A stretch of 64,000 bases of DNA from Kitasatospora sp. NBC_01246 (GCF_036226505.1 NZ_CP108484.1:1116001-1180000); one strand, 5' to 3'; positions 55,846-64,000 are shown, counted from the first letter of the stretch. Program-made: numbers and translations. The notes: generated from the sequence alone by a model not told the origin.

Positions 55846-55893
55846 CCGGCCGTCCCGCCGCCGCTCCCCGCCGGGTGCCGCCGGGACGGCCGG
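55846..55893. terminator. sdhCAB terminator hairpin
   Basis: Perfect 12-bp arms 55846-55857 and 55882-55893 around a 24-base loop that itself can fold; nine bases after the sdhB stop. Confidence 0.65.
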
Positions 55894-56000
55894 GGCGCGC
55901 GGGGCGGGCGCACGCGCCCCGTGCGGGTGGTGGTTCGTCAGGACCGCTGCTGTACTCCGGGAATTCGCGCTACGGTGGTCCCCGCGCCAAGGAGGGTCAT

Positions 56001-56165
56001 ATGCCCGAGGTTCAGTCCTGCGCCGGGTGCGGCGGGTCCGGGGGCACCGAGAAGACCGAGGCCACGGTGGAACTGGACGAGGAAGGGAGCATGGTGCCGA
56101 AGCTCAACACCTTCTGGTCGCCGTGCAGTCGATGCCACGGATCCGGGACGGTGATCGTCGGATGA
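56001..56165 (+). CDS. Small zinc-ribbon-like protein (two CxxCxGxG motifs)
   Basis: 54 residues from ATG 56001, with an ideal AAGGAGGG ribosome-binding site. Two DnaJ-type motifs, CAGCGGSGG and CSRCHGSG, should hold one zinc. The stop overlaps the start of the next gene (ATGA). A stand-alone DnaJ-like zinc module of unknown role. Confidence 0.8.
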   Translation: MPEVQSCAGCGGSGGTEKTEATVELDEEGSMVPKLNTFWSPCSRCHGSGTVIVG

Positions 56166-56464
56166 GGCTGGTCTTCGAGTGCGTCGAATGCGGCGGCCAC
56201 TACCTGCCGCCGGAGACCATGGCGTACCCCGACGGGCCCGCCTCGGCGCTCTGGTGCGCGCACTGCCAGGCCGCGAAGCGGGCGGCGGGCCTGCGTGAGG
56301 ACCCGCTGCTGGCGCGGATGGCGCTGGCCGGCGCCCGGGCCGCACTGGCCCACCGCGCCACCGAGGACACCGGGGCGACGCGCGCCGACATCCGGCCGTC
56401 CAGGCCGCCGCTGTCGCGCCGGGCCCGGTCCGGGCCGGGCGGGGTGCGCGGCAAGCTGGCCTGA
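56162..56464 (+). CDS. Small CxxC protein coupled to the zinc-ribbon gene
   Basis: 100 residues from ATG 56162, overlapping the previous gene by four bases. N-terminal CVECGGHYLPP and WCAHCQAAKR make a four-Cys zinc finger of about 40 residues; the C-terminus is Arg/Ala-rich and basic. Together with the neighbour it forms a two-gene zinc-protein operon. No family recognised. Confidence 0.72.
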   Translation: MRLVFECVECGGHYLPPETMAYPDGPASALWCAHCQAAKRAAGLREDPLLARMALAGARAALAHRATEDTGATRADIRPSRPPLSRRARSGPGGVRGKLA

Positions 56465-56540
56465 GCCGGGCCCTCCTCGGTCACGATCGGAACAGGCCGC
56501 GGGTCAGCACAGGCGGCGGTCGGAACTGGCCGCGGTCGGA

Positions 56541-57467
56541 TCAGAACAGCGCCTCCTGGGTGTCCGGCTCCTCGGGGCGCGTCCGGGGGCTCACCACCAG
56601 GCCCGACACCGGGCGGCCCGCCGCCGGGGCGAGCGTCCACCCGGTGAGTCTGCGGGTGTCGAGCAGCAGCGGTTCGGCGCCGCCCGGCTGGTCCAGCAGC
56701 AGATGGCGCCCGATCGGCGGGCGGAGCGTACCGGCCACCACCGCGCCGGGGGCGAGCGCGTCGATGTGCCCGTAGGACACCGGCGCGCCGTCGGCCAGCC
56801 CGAAGATCCCGACCTGGTCCACGACCGGGTGGTCGGGCAGCAGCTCCACCGCGTGCCCGTCCAGCAGCCGGTGGGCCGCGGCGCGGGCTCCGGTCAGCAG
56901 CGCGCGGCGGTACTCCGCGTCGCCGTGCCGCCACCAGTGCGCCGTCTTCACCCGGCCCGTGAAGCGTTCCCGGGCCATCCCCGAGGCGGCGACGGTCAGC
57001 TCGGCCCGGCGGACGGCGGGCAGCGCGCCGCGGGCGGCGAACGTCCAGGCGAGCGCGCCCTGTTCGAGCAGCCGGGCGGTGCCGCGCGACTCCCCGGTCA
57101 GCCCCACCTTCAGCAGCCCCTCGCCGAACCAGGCGAGGTAGAGGCGGTAGGTGCGCCCGTCGTCGAGGATCTGGTCCCGGGCGAGCGCCAGCCCGCGGTC
57201 GACGCTCTGGCAGGCGGCGCACTGCACGGCGCCGCCGTCCGGGTCGATGACGGCGTGGTGCGGGCACGGCGTGCGCTCGGTGGCCCCCACCAGCAGGGCC
57301 CCGGTGCAGCGGCGCGGCCCGCCGATCAGCCAGCCGATCTCCGCCCCGGGCACCACCACCCGCTCGTGCACCCGGTGCCCGTGGACCGCACGGAGCACCG
57401 GCTGCCCGTCGCGCCAGTGCAGGCCGGTGGAGACCCACCCGCCGCCCGCCTGCTGCGGCACCTTCAC
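56541..57467 (-). CDS. DUF2797 domain protein
   Basis: 308 residues. Start GTG 57467 has GGGAGG six bases upstream; GTG 57473 directly abuts it and is less likely. Middle region: RTPCPHHAVIDPDGGAVQCAACQSVDRG, a Cys/His zinc site, then TYRLYLAWFGEGLLKVGLT, the GIY-YIG-like core stretch of DUF2797, followed by ARLLEQGALAWTFAARG. Function unknown; may be nuclease-related by fold. Confidence 0.82.
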   Translation of the reverse strand: MKVPQQAGGGWVSTGLHWRDGQPVLRAVHGHRVHERVVVPGAEIGWLIGGPRRCTGALLVGATERTPCPHHAVIDPDGGAVQCAACQSVDRGLALARDQILDDGRTYRLYLAWFGEGLLKVGLTGESRGTARLLEQGALAWTFAARGALPAVRRAELTVAASGMARERFTGRVKTAHWWRHGDAEYRRALLTGARAAAHRLLDGHAVELLPDHPVVDQVGIFGLADGAPVSYGHIDALAPGAVVAGTLRPPIGRHLLLDQPGGAEPLLLDTRRLTGWTLAPAAGRPVSGLVVSPRTRPEEPDTQEALF

Positions 57468-57655
57468 GCTCACCCTCCCGTCACCGGCTCACCCGTCCGT
57501 CCATTCGTCCGAACCAGCGAGGCTACCCGCTCCCTCCGACAGTCCGCCCGTGCGCGCCGACGACGGCCCCCTCGGGGCGACCCGCCCCGGCGCCCGGGGC
57601 GGTGATCACCCGTACGCGTGGCATCCGGCCGGGCCCCGCCGTCGTTGCTCCGGGC

Positions 57656-57943
57656 ATGAGCCATACGAACCCGCCCCGTGCCCTGCACGTCGTGTCCACT
57701 CCCCCCGAAGGCACCCCGCGGGCCGTGGAACTGACGCAGTCGTGGGACAGCAGCGCGGCGGAACGGGCCGCCGACGCGCTGGACGCGCTGCGCACCGTCG
57801 AGGTCCCCGTGGGCGCCGTGCGGGCCGCTCTGCTGATCCTGGCCGACCTCGTGCGGCGGCCCGGCGAGAGCGAGGAGATGCGGGCCGCCGCCCGGGACGT
57901 GTGCGCCGTCCTGGCCGGGCTCACCGACGCCCTCACGGCCTGA
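57656..57943 (+). CDS. Hypothetical protein
   Basis: 95 residues from ATG 57656. Helical, no signal peptide or Cys-pair; contains SWDSSAAERAADALDALRT and ALLILADLVRRPGESEEM. No ribosome-binding site is seen. Codon bias supports coding. No family recognised. Confidence 0.5.
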   Translation: MSHTNPPRALHVVSTPPEGTPRAVELTQSWDSSAAERAADALDALRTVEVPVGAVRAALLILADLVRRPGESEEMRAAARDVCAVLAGLTDALTA

Positions 57944-57995
57944 CGGGGCTCCCCGGGGGCACCCGGGCACGGGCGACCGGGACCGCGCCACGGGG

Positions 57996-58001
57996 TACGG
58001 T
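57996..58001 (+). promoter_or_regulatory. -10 box TACGGT, leaderless promoter
   Basis: TACGGT ends seven bases before ATG 58009, with no Shine-Dalgarno sequence. Confidence 0.5.
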
Positions 58002-58008
58002 CGGCGCC

Positions 58009-58695
58009 ATGATCGACAGCGCCCACGGGCCGAACCCCGCCCCCGACCCGGCCCCCGGCCCGGTCACCGCCGACGACCTCGCGCTCGTCCTCCGGCTCGC
58101 CGCCGCCACCCTGCGCGGCGTGCCGGAGGACGCCGACTGGTCCCGGCCCGCCGGAACGCTCAGCTGGGACTGCTGGGCCACCGTCGAGCACCTGGCCGAC
58201 GACCTGCTGGCCTACGCGGCCCAGCTCGGCCCCCAGGACCCGCCGCGGGACCGCTACGTGCCGTTCCGGTCGGTCCGGCTGTCCCCGGGCGCGCCGAACA
58301 GCTTCGTCTACGCGCAGCCCGAGAGCGGCGCGGACGGGCTGGTCCAGGTGCTGGAGGCGAGCGGCGCGCTGATGGTCGCGATGGCGCGCACCACCCCGCC
58401 GGACACCCGCGCCTACCACCCGTGGGGCCTCGCCGACCCGGCCGGGTTCACCGCGATGAGCCTGGTGGAGACGCTGGTCCACCTGCACGACGTCGCCGAG
58501 GGGCTCGGCCTCGCCTGGGAGCCTCCGGCGGACGTCTGCCGGCGCACCCTCGCCCGGCTCTTCCCCGACGTGCCGGCCGTCGGCGCCGCCGGACCGTGGC
58601 CGACCCTGCTCTGGGCCACCGGGCGCGGCGACCTCCCCGGCCGCCCCCGGCGCACCGACTGGCGCTGGGACGCGGCGGTCCGCCCGGGCGGGTAG
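58009..58695 (+). CDS. DinB/mycothiol-dependent maleylpyruvate isomerase-like protein
   Basis: 228 residues. WSRPAGTLSWDCWATVEHLA and SLVETLVHLHDVAEGLGL carry the His residues of the DinB/MDMPI metal site. Such proteins often use mycothiol as cofactor, in line with actinobacterial thiol chemistry. The start is supported by the leaderless promoter. Substrate unknown. Confidence 0.82.
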   Translation: MIDSAHGPNPAPDPAPGPVTADDLALVLRLAAATLRGVPEDADWSRPAGTLSWDCWATVEHLADDLLAYAAQLGPQDPPRDRYVPFRSVRLSPGAPNSFVYAQPESGADGLVQVLEASGALMVAMARTTPPDTRAYHPWGLADPAGFTAMSLVETLVHLHDVAEGLGLAWEPPADVCRRTLARLFPDVPAVGAAGPWPTLLWATGRGDLPGRPRRTDWRWDAAVRPGG

Positions 58696-59158
58696 CCCCA
58701 CCACGTCACTCCCCGCCGGGGGTCGGCGCCGCGCACGGCGCCGGCAGCCGACCGGAGACACCGGCGCCGAGGTGGTCGAGGCCCACGGTCCGGCCACCGT
58801 CGACCGGCCGGTCCGCCCCGGCGCGCCGCACGGTGGGATCGTGCCGCTCCGGGTCGTCTCCGAGCAGCCCGCCGAGCCGCGGAGCGCCGGCGAGGCGTAC
58901 GCGGGGTCGCCGACGACGTGGAAGCGGGGTCACCGGCGGCCATCCACCGGGACTTCGTCGGCAGCCGCACCGGCCCGGAGGCGATGCTGTGCCCGGTCGG
59001 ACCACGGGCTGCGCCCGGCGGCCGGGCGGGAGTTCGGCTTCGGCGAGTACCGGACGCCCACCGGCACTTCCTCGCCCGCGACGCCGTCGCAAGGGTCGTC
59101 GTCCGGGTGGCCGGACGACACCGGGCCCCGCCGGACGCCGTCGCAGGTCATGGGCGCT
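58696..59158. other. Gap before Mrr-TerD gene
   Basis: About 460 bases. Short stretches such as AIHRDFVGSRTGPEAMLCPV look protein-like but sit in different frames without a start; possibly a decayed gene. Promoter of the nuclease lies at its right end. Confidence 0.35.
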
Positions 59159-59188
59159 TGGCCGGTTCACCCGTCCACGTTCTATTGT
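59158..59188 (+). promoter_or_regulatory. Promoter of Mrr-TerD gene: TTGGCC-N19-TATTGT
   Basis: TTGGCC at 59158-59163 and TATTGT at 59183-59188. The local AT content rises at CTATTGT. The gene starts 60 bases further. Confidence 0.45.
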
Positions 59189-59249
59189 GGCGGGCGCGGC
59201 GACGACGCGGCCGGGAGGCGGCGCGCGGGCGCGGCCGGGCGTGAAGCGA

Positions 59250-61478
59250 ATGGGGTGGACGGTGGCGGGGCGGCGGAACGACGGGGTACTGGCGGTCTGG
59301 GCGGAGACGCAGCGACAGGAACAGCGCCGGGAGGAAGCCCGGTGGCGCGCCCAGACGGCCGAGCAGCGGCGGCGCGAACGCGAGGAGCGCGAGATCCAGC
59401 GGGCGGCCGCCCGGGGCGAGCGCGAGGCGGTGCGGGCGTACCAGCAGTCGCGGGAGGCGGAGGCGGCCCGGCGGACGGCGGAACTCGACGACCGGGTCGC
59501 GGAGTTGAAGGGACTGCTGGCAGCGGGCCTGGGGCGGCCGGCGTTCAGCCCGCAGGCCCTGCTGGCACCCGCCGCGCTGCCGCCCTTCGAACCGGGCCGG
59601 CTCGGCGAGCCGGTGCCGATGCCCGATCAGGCGGACTACCAGGTGCCGCCGCCGACCCCCGCCCAGGCCCGCAACCCGGGGGTCCGCCAGCAGTACGAGC
59701 AGTACGTGGCGCAGGCCCGGACCCGGTTCGAGCAGGACTGGTACGCGGCGCAGGCGGCCGAGGCGGACCGGCAGCGCCGGCTCGCCGAGTACCACCGGCA
59801 GTACCTCGACTGGGCGGCCCAGCACCGCCGCCAGGACGAGGACCGGGCTTCCCGGACGCAGGAGTTGCTGCGCCGGCTGCGCGACGGCGAACCGGACGCG
59901 GTGCAGGAGTACTTCACCGCCGTGCTGTACGCCTCGGCGGGCTGGCCGGAGGGGTTCCCGCACCGGCTGGTCGCGGCCTGGGAGGCGTCGACCCGCCAAC
60001 TGGTCGTCAACTGGGAGCTGCCCGGCCCGGACGTCGTCCCGGCCGCCGGCCGGGTGCGGTACGTGAAGTCGGACGACCGGGAGGCCGAGGTGGCCCGGCC
60101 GGCCACCGAGCGCAAGGCGCTCTACCGCGAGGTGCTGGCGCAGAGCGCGCTGCGGGTGGTGGCCGAGCTGTTCCGGGCGGACGCGGACGGCACGTTGGCG
60201 TCGGTGGTGCTGAACGGCTTCGTGCGCGGCATCGACCCGGCGACCGGCCGGGAGGCCGAGCGCTTCCTGTCGACGGTGACCGTGGACCGGTCCGAGTTCG
60301 CGGGTCTGGCGCTGGACCGGGTGGCCGCCGTGGAGTGCTTCCAGGGGCTCGGCGGCGTGCTGTCCGCCCGGCCGGAGCGGCTGGACGAGGTCCGGCCGGA
60401 CCGGCTGCCGGAGACGGTCGGCGGCAACGTCGCCGGTCAGGGCGGCGAGGACGAGCCGGACCTCTTCGAGATGGACCCGATCGAGTTCGAGGAGCTGATC
60501 GCCGAGCTGTTCCGGCTGCGCGGCTTCCGGGTGATGACCACGGCACGCAGCGGGGACGCCGGGGTGGACGTGGTCGCCGAGGACCTCGACCCGGTGACCG
60601 GCGGACGGATCGTCATCCAGGCCAAGCGCTACCGCTCGACGGTCTCCCCCACCGCCGTCCGGGACCTCGACTCCACCGTGCGCCACCACGGTGCGATCAA
60701 GGGGATCCTGGTGACCACGGCCGGTTTCGGCCCCGGCTCCTACGAGTACATCCGCAACAAGCCGCTGACGCTGGTGAGCGGGCCGGAGCTGGTCGAGCTG
60801 CTGGCCGAGCAGGGCCTGCGCGGCCGGCTCGGCGGCGGCGCGAACGGCGAGGGCAACGGCGGCGGCGGCAACGGCGGCGGCGCGAACGGCGGCCGTCCCG
60901 GGGCCGGTCGGGCAGCCGGCCACGGCTCACCCGCCCCGGCCGACGGCGCCGAGCCGGACGAGCGTCCGACCCTCCTGCGGCTCTCCTGGCAGAGCCGCAC
61001 GGCCGGCGGGGACGCCGTGGAGCTCGACGTCTCCGCCTTCCTCTGCGCCGACGGACGGGTGCTCGACGACGAGCACTTCGTCTTCTTCAACAACCCGCAG
61101 GACCCGGACGGCGCGGTCCGTCTGCATCCCACCCGCTCGGTCCCCGGCGAGCCCGCCCGGGAGGCCGAACTCAGCCTGCACCTGGGCCGGGTGGCGGCGG
61201 GGGTGGACGAAGTGGTGGTCGCGGTCTCCACCGAGGAGGAGGAGTCGCCCGCGCTGCCGCTCGGCTACGTGCACGGGCTGGCCCTGACCGCCTCGTTCGG
61301 TCCCGGCGCCGAGGGCCCGGCGCACTGGGCGGCCGTCACCGGCGGGGTGTCGGACAGCGCCCTGGTGATCGGCTCGTTCCACCGCAAGGGCGGCGACTGG
61401 CAGTTCACCCCGGCCGGGACAGCGGTGGCGGGCGGCCTGGCCGGGCTCGCCCAGCACTGGGGCGTCGCGGTCGAGTGA
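59250..61478 (+). CDS. Mrr-type restriction endonuclease domain fused to TerD domain
   Basis: 742 residues from ATG 59250 (GTG 59241 and 59262 possible). Residues 10-90 and 145-210 are highly charged helices, likely coiled coil. A PD-(D/E)xK Mrr_cat domain follows (about 408-525): FEELIAELFRLRGF, GDAGVDVVAED (Asp440) and IVIQAKRYRS (Gln457-x-Lys459), then ILVTTAGFGPGSYEY. A Gly/Asn-rich linker (527-563) leads to a TerD domain (571-742) with ADGRVLDDEHFVFFNN. The acidic DDE Ca-binding loop of classical TerD is partly lost (PAREAE). DNA cleavage joined to a tellurite/stress fold suggests a defence or damage role; inference. Confidence 0.85.
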   Translation: MGWTVAGRRNDGVLAVWAETQRQEQRREEARWRAQTAEQRRREREEREIQRAAARGEREAVRAYQQSREAEAARRTAELDDRVAELKGLLAAGLGRPAFSPQALLAPAALPPFEPGRLGEPVPMPDQADYQVPPPTPAQARNPGVRQQYEQYVAQARTRFEQDWYAAQAAEADRQRRLAEYHRQYLDWAAQHRRQDEDRASRTQELLRRLRDGEPDAVQEYFTAVLYASAGWPEGFPHRLVAAWEASTRQLVVNWELPGPDVVPAAGRVRYVKSDDREAEVARPATERKALYREVLAQSALRVVAELFRADADGTLASVVLNGFVRGIDPATGREAERFLSTVTVDRSEFAGLALDRVAAVECFQGLGGVLSARPERLDEVRPDRLPETVGGNVAGQGGEDEPDLFEMDPIEFEELIAELFRLRGFRVMTTARSGDAGVDVVAEDLDPVTGGRIVIQAKRYRSTVSPTAVRDLDSTVRHHGAIKGILVTTAGFGPGSYEYIRNKPLTLVSGPELVELLAEQGLRGRLGGGANGEGNGGGGNGGGANGGRPGAGRAAGHGSPAPADGAEPDERPTLLRLSWQSRTAGGDAVELDVSAFLCADGRVLDDEHFVFFNNPQDPDGAVRLHPTRSVPGEPAREAELSLHLGRVAAGVDEVVVAVSTEEEESPALPLGYVHGLALTASFGPGAEGPAHWAAVTGGVSDSALVIGSFHRKGGDWQFTPAGTAVAGGLAGLAQHWGVAVE

Positions 61479-61540
61479 TCCGCCGGACGGCGGGGCGCCC
61501 GGGCGCCTCAGGGACCGAGGTCATACCTGAGGAGGAGCGG

Positions 61541-61573
61541 GCCCCCCGCCGGACCGTCGGGACGGCGGGGGGC
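61541..61573. terminator. Hairpin after the Mrr-TerD gene
   Basis: Perfect 11-bp arms 61541-61551 and 61563-61573 with an 11-base loop. Confidence 0.6.
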
Positions 61574-61623
61574 GGCCGTACCCGCGGGCGACACTTCGGA
61601 CCGGAACGGATTGGGAGGATTGA

Positions 61624-61648
61624 ACGGAACCCGATCATCCCGTTCCGT
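61624..61648. promoter_or_regulatory. Inverted repeat ACGGAAC-N11-GTTCCGT before ABC operon
   Basis: Perfect 7-bp arms at 61624-61630 and 61642-61648, 19 bases before the GTG start; another CGGAAC lies about 23 bases upstream. Possible operator. Confidence 0.4.
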
Positions 61649-61666
61649 CCCCGCAGGAGTTCCCCC

Positions 61667-62437
61667 GTGACGATGTCCGCAACCGCCGTCCGTACCGGCC
61701 GGGCGGCCGCCCGCGCCACCGGCCTCAACAAGGTCTACGGGGACGGGGAGACCCGCGTCGTCGCGCTCGACAACGTCAGCGTGACGTTCCCGCAGGGCGA
61801 GTTCACCGCCATCATGGGCCCCTCCGGCTCCGGCAAGTCCACCCTCATGCACTGCATGGCCGGCCTGGACACCGTCTCCTCCGGCTCCTCCACCATCGGC
61901 GACACCGAACTCGTCGGGCTCAAGGACAAGCAGCTCACCCAGCTGCGCCGCGACCACATCGGCTTCATCTTCCAGGCCTTCAACCTGCTCCCCACCCTGA
62001 CCGCCCTGGAGAACATCACCCTCCCCATGGACATCGCCGGCCGCAAGGCCGACAAGGCCTGGCTCGACCGCGTCGTCGACACCGTCGGCCTCTCCGGCCG
62101 CCTCGGCCACCGCCCCAGCCAGCTCTCCGGCGGCCAGCAGCAGCGCGTCGCCTGCGCCCGCGCCCTCGCCGGAAAGCCCGACATCATCTTCGCCGACGAA
62201 CCGACCGGCAACCTCGACTCCCGCTCCGGCGCCGAAATCCTCTCCTTCCTCCGCAACTCCGTGCGCGAACTCGGCCAGACCGTCGTCATGGTCACCCACG
62301 ACCCCGTCGCAGCCGCCTACGCCGACCGCGTCGTCTTCCTCGCCGACGGCCGCATCGTCGACGAACTCGCCGGCCCCACCGCCGACACCGTCCTGGACCG
62401 CATGCGCCGCTTCGACGCCAAGGGCCGCACCAGCTGA
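61667..62437 (+). CDS. ABC transporter ATP-binding protein, MacB/LolD type
   Basis: 256 residues from GTG 61667 with AGGAG seven bases upstream. Walker A GPSGSGKST, Q-loop FQAFNLLP, signature LSGGQQQR, Walker B IIFADEPTGNLDS and H-loop VTHDP. The NLDS form and size are typical of MacB/LolD/FtsE-like ATPases that pair with FtsX-type permeases. The permease gene follows after 47 bases. Likely export or mechanotransmission at the membrane rather than import. The third codon positions are unusually C-rich between 62000 and 62440. Confidence 0.93.
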   Translation: MTMSATAVRTGRAAARATGLNKVYGDGETRVVALDNVSVTFPQGEFTAIMGPSGSGKSTLMHCMAGLDTVSSGSSTIGDTELVGLKDKQLTQLRRDHIGFIFQAFNLLPTLTALENITLPMDIAGRKADKAWLDRVVDTVGLSGRLGHRPSQLSGGQQQRVACARALAGKPDIIFADEPTGNLDSRSGAEILSFLRNSVRELGQTVVMVTHDPVAAAYADRVVFLADGRIVDELAGPTADTVLDRMRRFDAKGRTS

Positions 62438-62484
62438 CCCCCCGCCGACAGCAGCCCGCCCCACCCCAGACTCCAGGACACCCC

Positions 62485-64000
62485 ATGTACCGCACCGCAC
62501 TGCGCAACGTGCTGGCCCACAAGGGCCGACTCCTGATGACGGTCCTCGCCGTCATGCTCGGCACCGCCTTCGTCGCCGGCACGCTCGTCTTCACCGACAC
62601 CCTCGGCAACGCGCTGCGCTCCCAGAGCGCCAAGAGCTACACCGACATAGCCGTCACCATCAGTGACCGCAGCGCCGTCGACCGGGGGTACGACCTCAGC
62701 GGCGGGAGCACCACCAACCCCACCCTGACCGAGTCCACCCGCAAGGCGGTCGCCCTGCTGCCCGGCGCCGCCGAGGCCCGCGGCGTGGTCACCGGCTTCG
62801 CCGGCATCGCCGACCGCAAGGGCGCGCTGATCGGCGACGGCTTCTCGACCACCGGCACCAACTACGTGCCGGGCGCCGACGGCACCGACCCGCGCTACCC
62901 GCTCGTCGACGGCCGCGGCCCGCGCGGCTCCGGCGAGGTGGCGCTGGACGTGAAGACCGCCGACAAGGGCGGCTACAAGGTCGGCGACACCGTCCGGGTG
63001 GCCGTCAACGGCCCGGTCATGGAGCTGAAGCTCACCGGCACCCTGCACACCAACGACCCGCGCGTCGTCTCCGGCGGCTCGCTCGCCGCCTTCGACACCG
63101 CCACCGCCCAGCAGCTCTACCTCAGCCCGGGCCGCTTCGCCGAGATCGACGTCAAGGGCAGGCCCGGCGCCGACGACCGCGCGCTGCTCACCGCCGTCCG
63201 GCAGGCCGTCCCGCAGGACGACTCGATCGAGGCGAAGACCGGCCGCGAGCTGGCCGACGAGCAGGACCGGATGATCCAGGAGGGCACCAAGGGCATGAGC
63301 GGCGTGCTGCTCGGCTTCGCCGCGATCGCGCTGTTCGTCGGCATCTTCATCATCGCCAACACCTTCACCATGCTGGTCGCCCAACGCACCAAGGAGCTCG
63401 CCCTGCTGCGCGCCGTCGGCGCCAACCGCAGGCAGGTCACCCTCTCCGTGCTGGTCGAGGCGCTGCTGGTCGGCCTGACCGCCTCGGTGGCCGGACTGCT
63501 CGCCGGCATCGGCATCGCCACCGGCCTGCGCTCGCTGCTGAACGGACCGATGGAGGCCAACCTGCCGGACGGCCCGCTGGTGGTCGCCCCGTCCACGGTG
63601 CTCGTCTCGGTCGCCATCGGAGTGCTGGTGACGGTGCTCGCCGCCTGGCTGCCCGCCCTCCGCGCCTCCCGGATCGCCCCGGTCGCCGCGATGAGCTCGG
63701 TCGAGCAGCCGGCCACCCAGAAGAGCCTGCGGGTGCGCAACACGATCGGCCTGCTGTTCGCCGCGGCCGGCGTCGGCGGCCTGCTGGCCGGCGCCGCCGG
63801 CAAGGAGGGCAAGCTGGTCGGCGCCGGCGCGGGCGCGCTGCTGATCGGCGTGTTCGTGCTGACCCCGTTGCTGGCCCGGCCGCTGATCGCGCTGTTCGCC
63901 CCGCTGCTGCGCAGGCTGTACGGGACGCCGGGCAAGCTGGCCCGCGAGAACGCCGTGCGCAACCCGCGCCGCACCGCCGCCACCGCCTCGGCCCTCACCA
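62485..64000 (+). CDS. FtsX-like ABC permease (partial, C-terminus outside window)
   Basis: 505 codons visible from ATG 62485 (AGGA upstream); the gene runs off the right edge. First helix LLMTVLAVMLGTAFVAGTLV, a large extracytoplasmic MacB-like domain (about 35-265), then the FtsX core (LLGFAAIALFVGIFIIANTF, QRTKELALLRAVGANRRQVT) with further helices and the beginning of a second unit (LARENAVRNPRRTAATASAL). This duplicated layout is normal for actinobacterial MacB-type permeases of about 840 residues. Works with the ATPase encoded just before. Confidence 0.9.
   Translation, partial: MYRTALRNVLAHKGRLLMTVLAVMLGTAFVAGTLVFTDTLGNALRSQSAKSYTDIAVTISDRSAVDRGYDLSGGSTTNPTLTESTRKAVALLPGAAEARGVVTGFAGIADRKGALIGDGFSTTGTNYVPGADGTDPRYPLVDGRGPRGSGEVALDVKTADKGGYKVGDTVRVAVNGPVMELKLTGTLHTNDPRVVSGGSLAAFDTATAQQLYLSPGRFAEIDVKGRPGADDRALLTAVRQAVPQDDSIEAKTGRELADEQDRMIQEGTKGMSGVLLGFAAIALFVGIFIIANTFTMLVAQRTKELALLRAVGANRRQVTLSVLVEALLVGLTASVAGLLAGIGIATGLRSLLNGPMEANLPDGPLVVAPSTVLVSVAIGVLVTVLAAWLPALRASRIAPVAAMSSVEQPATQKSLRVRNTIGLLFAAAGVGGLLAGAAGKEGKLVGAGAGALLIGVFVLTPLLARPLIALFAPLLRRLYGTPGKLARENAVRNPRRTAATASALT

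Noticed and set aside
56465..56540. Short CGGTCGGAAC/CGGTCGGATC-like repeats between convergent genes
   Set aside because: Too short and irregular to call a repeat or terminator with confidence.

Overview
The window is about 64 kb of very GC-rich chromosome with the gene style of a Streptomycetaceae actinomycete (Streptomyces or Kitasatospora). Third codon positions are almost all G or C, and GTG and TTG starts are frequent. Several promoters have a -10 box only 6-7 bases before the start codon, so the mRNA should be leaderless. The gene content fits: many ECF sigma factors, an N-terminal Ser/Thr kinase with an ectodomain, DUF2277, DUF427, a YchJ-like protein, a P450 with its ferredoxin, and an NRPS. 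A 78-residue protein at 20454 resembles a family I recall mainly from Kitasatospora, which is only a weak pointer to that genus. No tRNA, rRNA, CRISPR array, insertion sequence or phage gene was seen. The region reads as ordinary, mildly accessory chromosome.

Layout. 1-1980: start of an NRPS (A-T-C) running off the left edge. 2.5-9 kb: YchJ-like protein, NodB-type lipoprotein, GNAT enzyme, M1 peptidase, and a SigE-family sigma factor with a membrane partner. 9-14 kb: baeRF-like protein, a frameshifted TPR gene, a small secreted protein, and a module made of an ECF sigma factor fused to a CAP (SCP-like) ectodomain plus a second CAP protein; both of these genes carry the same bipartite promoter motif. 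14.5-18.2 kb: ATP-dependent DNA ligase behind four 17-bp tandem repeats, then a [3Fe-4S] ferredoxin and a P450. 18.4-28 kb: small hypothetical proteins, EcsC-like protein, MFS exporter, gamma-carbonic-anhydrase-like protein, serine hydrolase, DJ-1/PfpI protein, hydrolase and Tat-exported GDPD. 28-35 kb: class A PBP, secreted beta-propeller-like protein, an SPFH protein coupled to an NAD-kinase-like protein, and methionine aminopeptidase divergent from an XRE regulator. 35-41 kb: TetR, MFS and SDR with matching operators, DoxX, thiamine-binding protein, SulP. 42-45 kb: glyoxylate carboligase behind a strong promoter with two operator-like palindromes, PPOX-fold protein, glutathione peroxidase. 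45-48 kb: ECF41 sigma factor, two membrane proteins overlapping tail to tail, TetR. 48-51 kb: Ser/Thr kinase and a Thr-rich membrane protein that share an ectodomain. 51.4-55.8 kb: LysR divergent from sdhCAB. 56-58.7 kb: two coupled CxxC proteins, DUF2797 protein, DinB/mycothiol-type protein. 59-61.5 kb: Mrr-type nuclease fused to TerD. 61.6-64 kb: ABC export ATPase and FtsX-type permease running off the right edge.

The strongest local logic is regulatory. TetR-MFS-SDR share GACCGWTCGGTC. TetR and the divergent DUF4386 gene share GTACGNCGTAC. LysR and sdhCAB flank ATAGCC-N3-GGCTAT. The sigma-CAP fusion and the neighbouring CAP gene share TGTTATC-N15-GGTCTCCCAGG. The most unusual proteins are the sigma-ZAS-TM-CAP fusion, the kinase/Thr-repeat pair with a common ectodomain, the Mrr-TerD fusion and the SPFH/NAD-kinase-like pair. 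All functions are read from sequence motifs and recalled family knowledge; no database search was possible.
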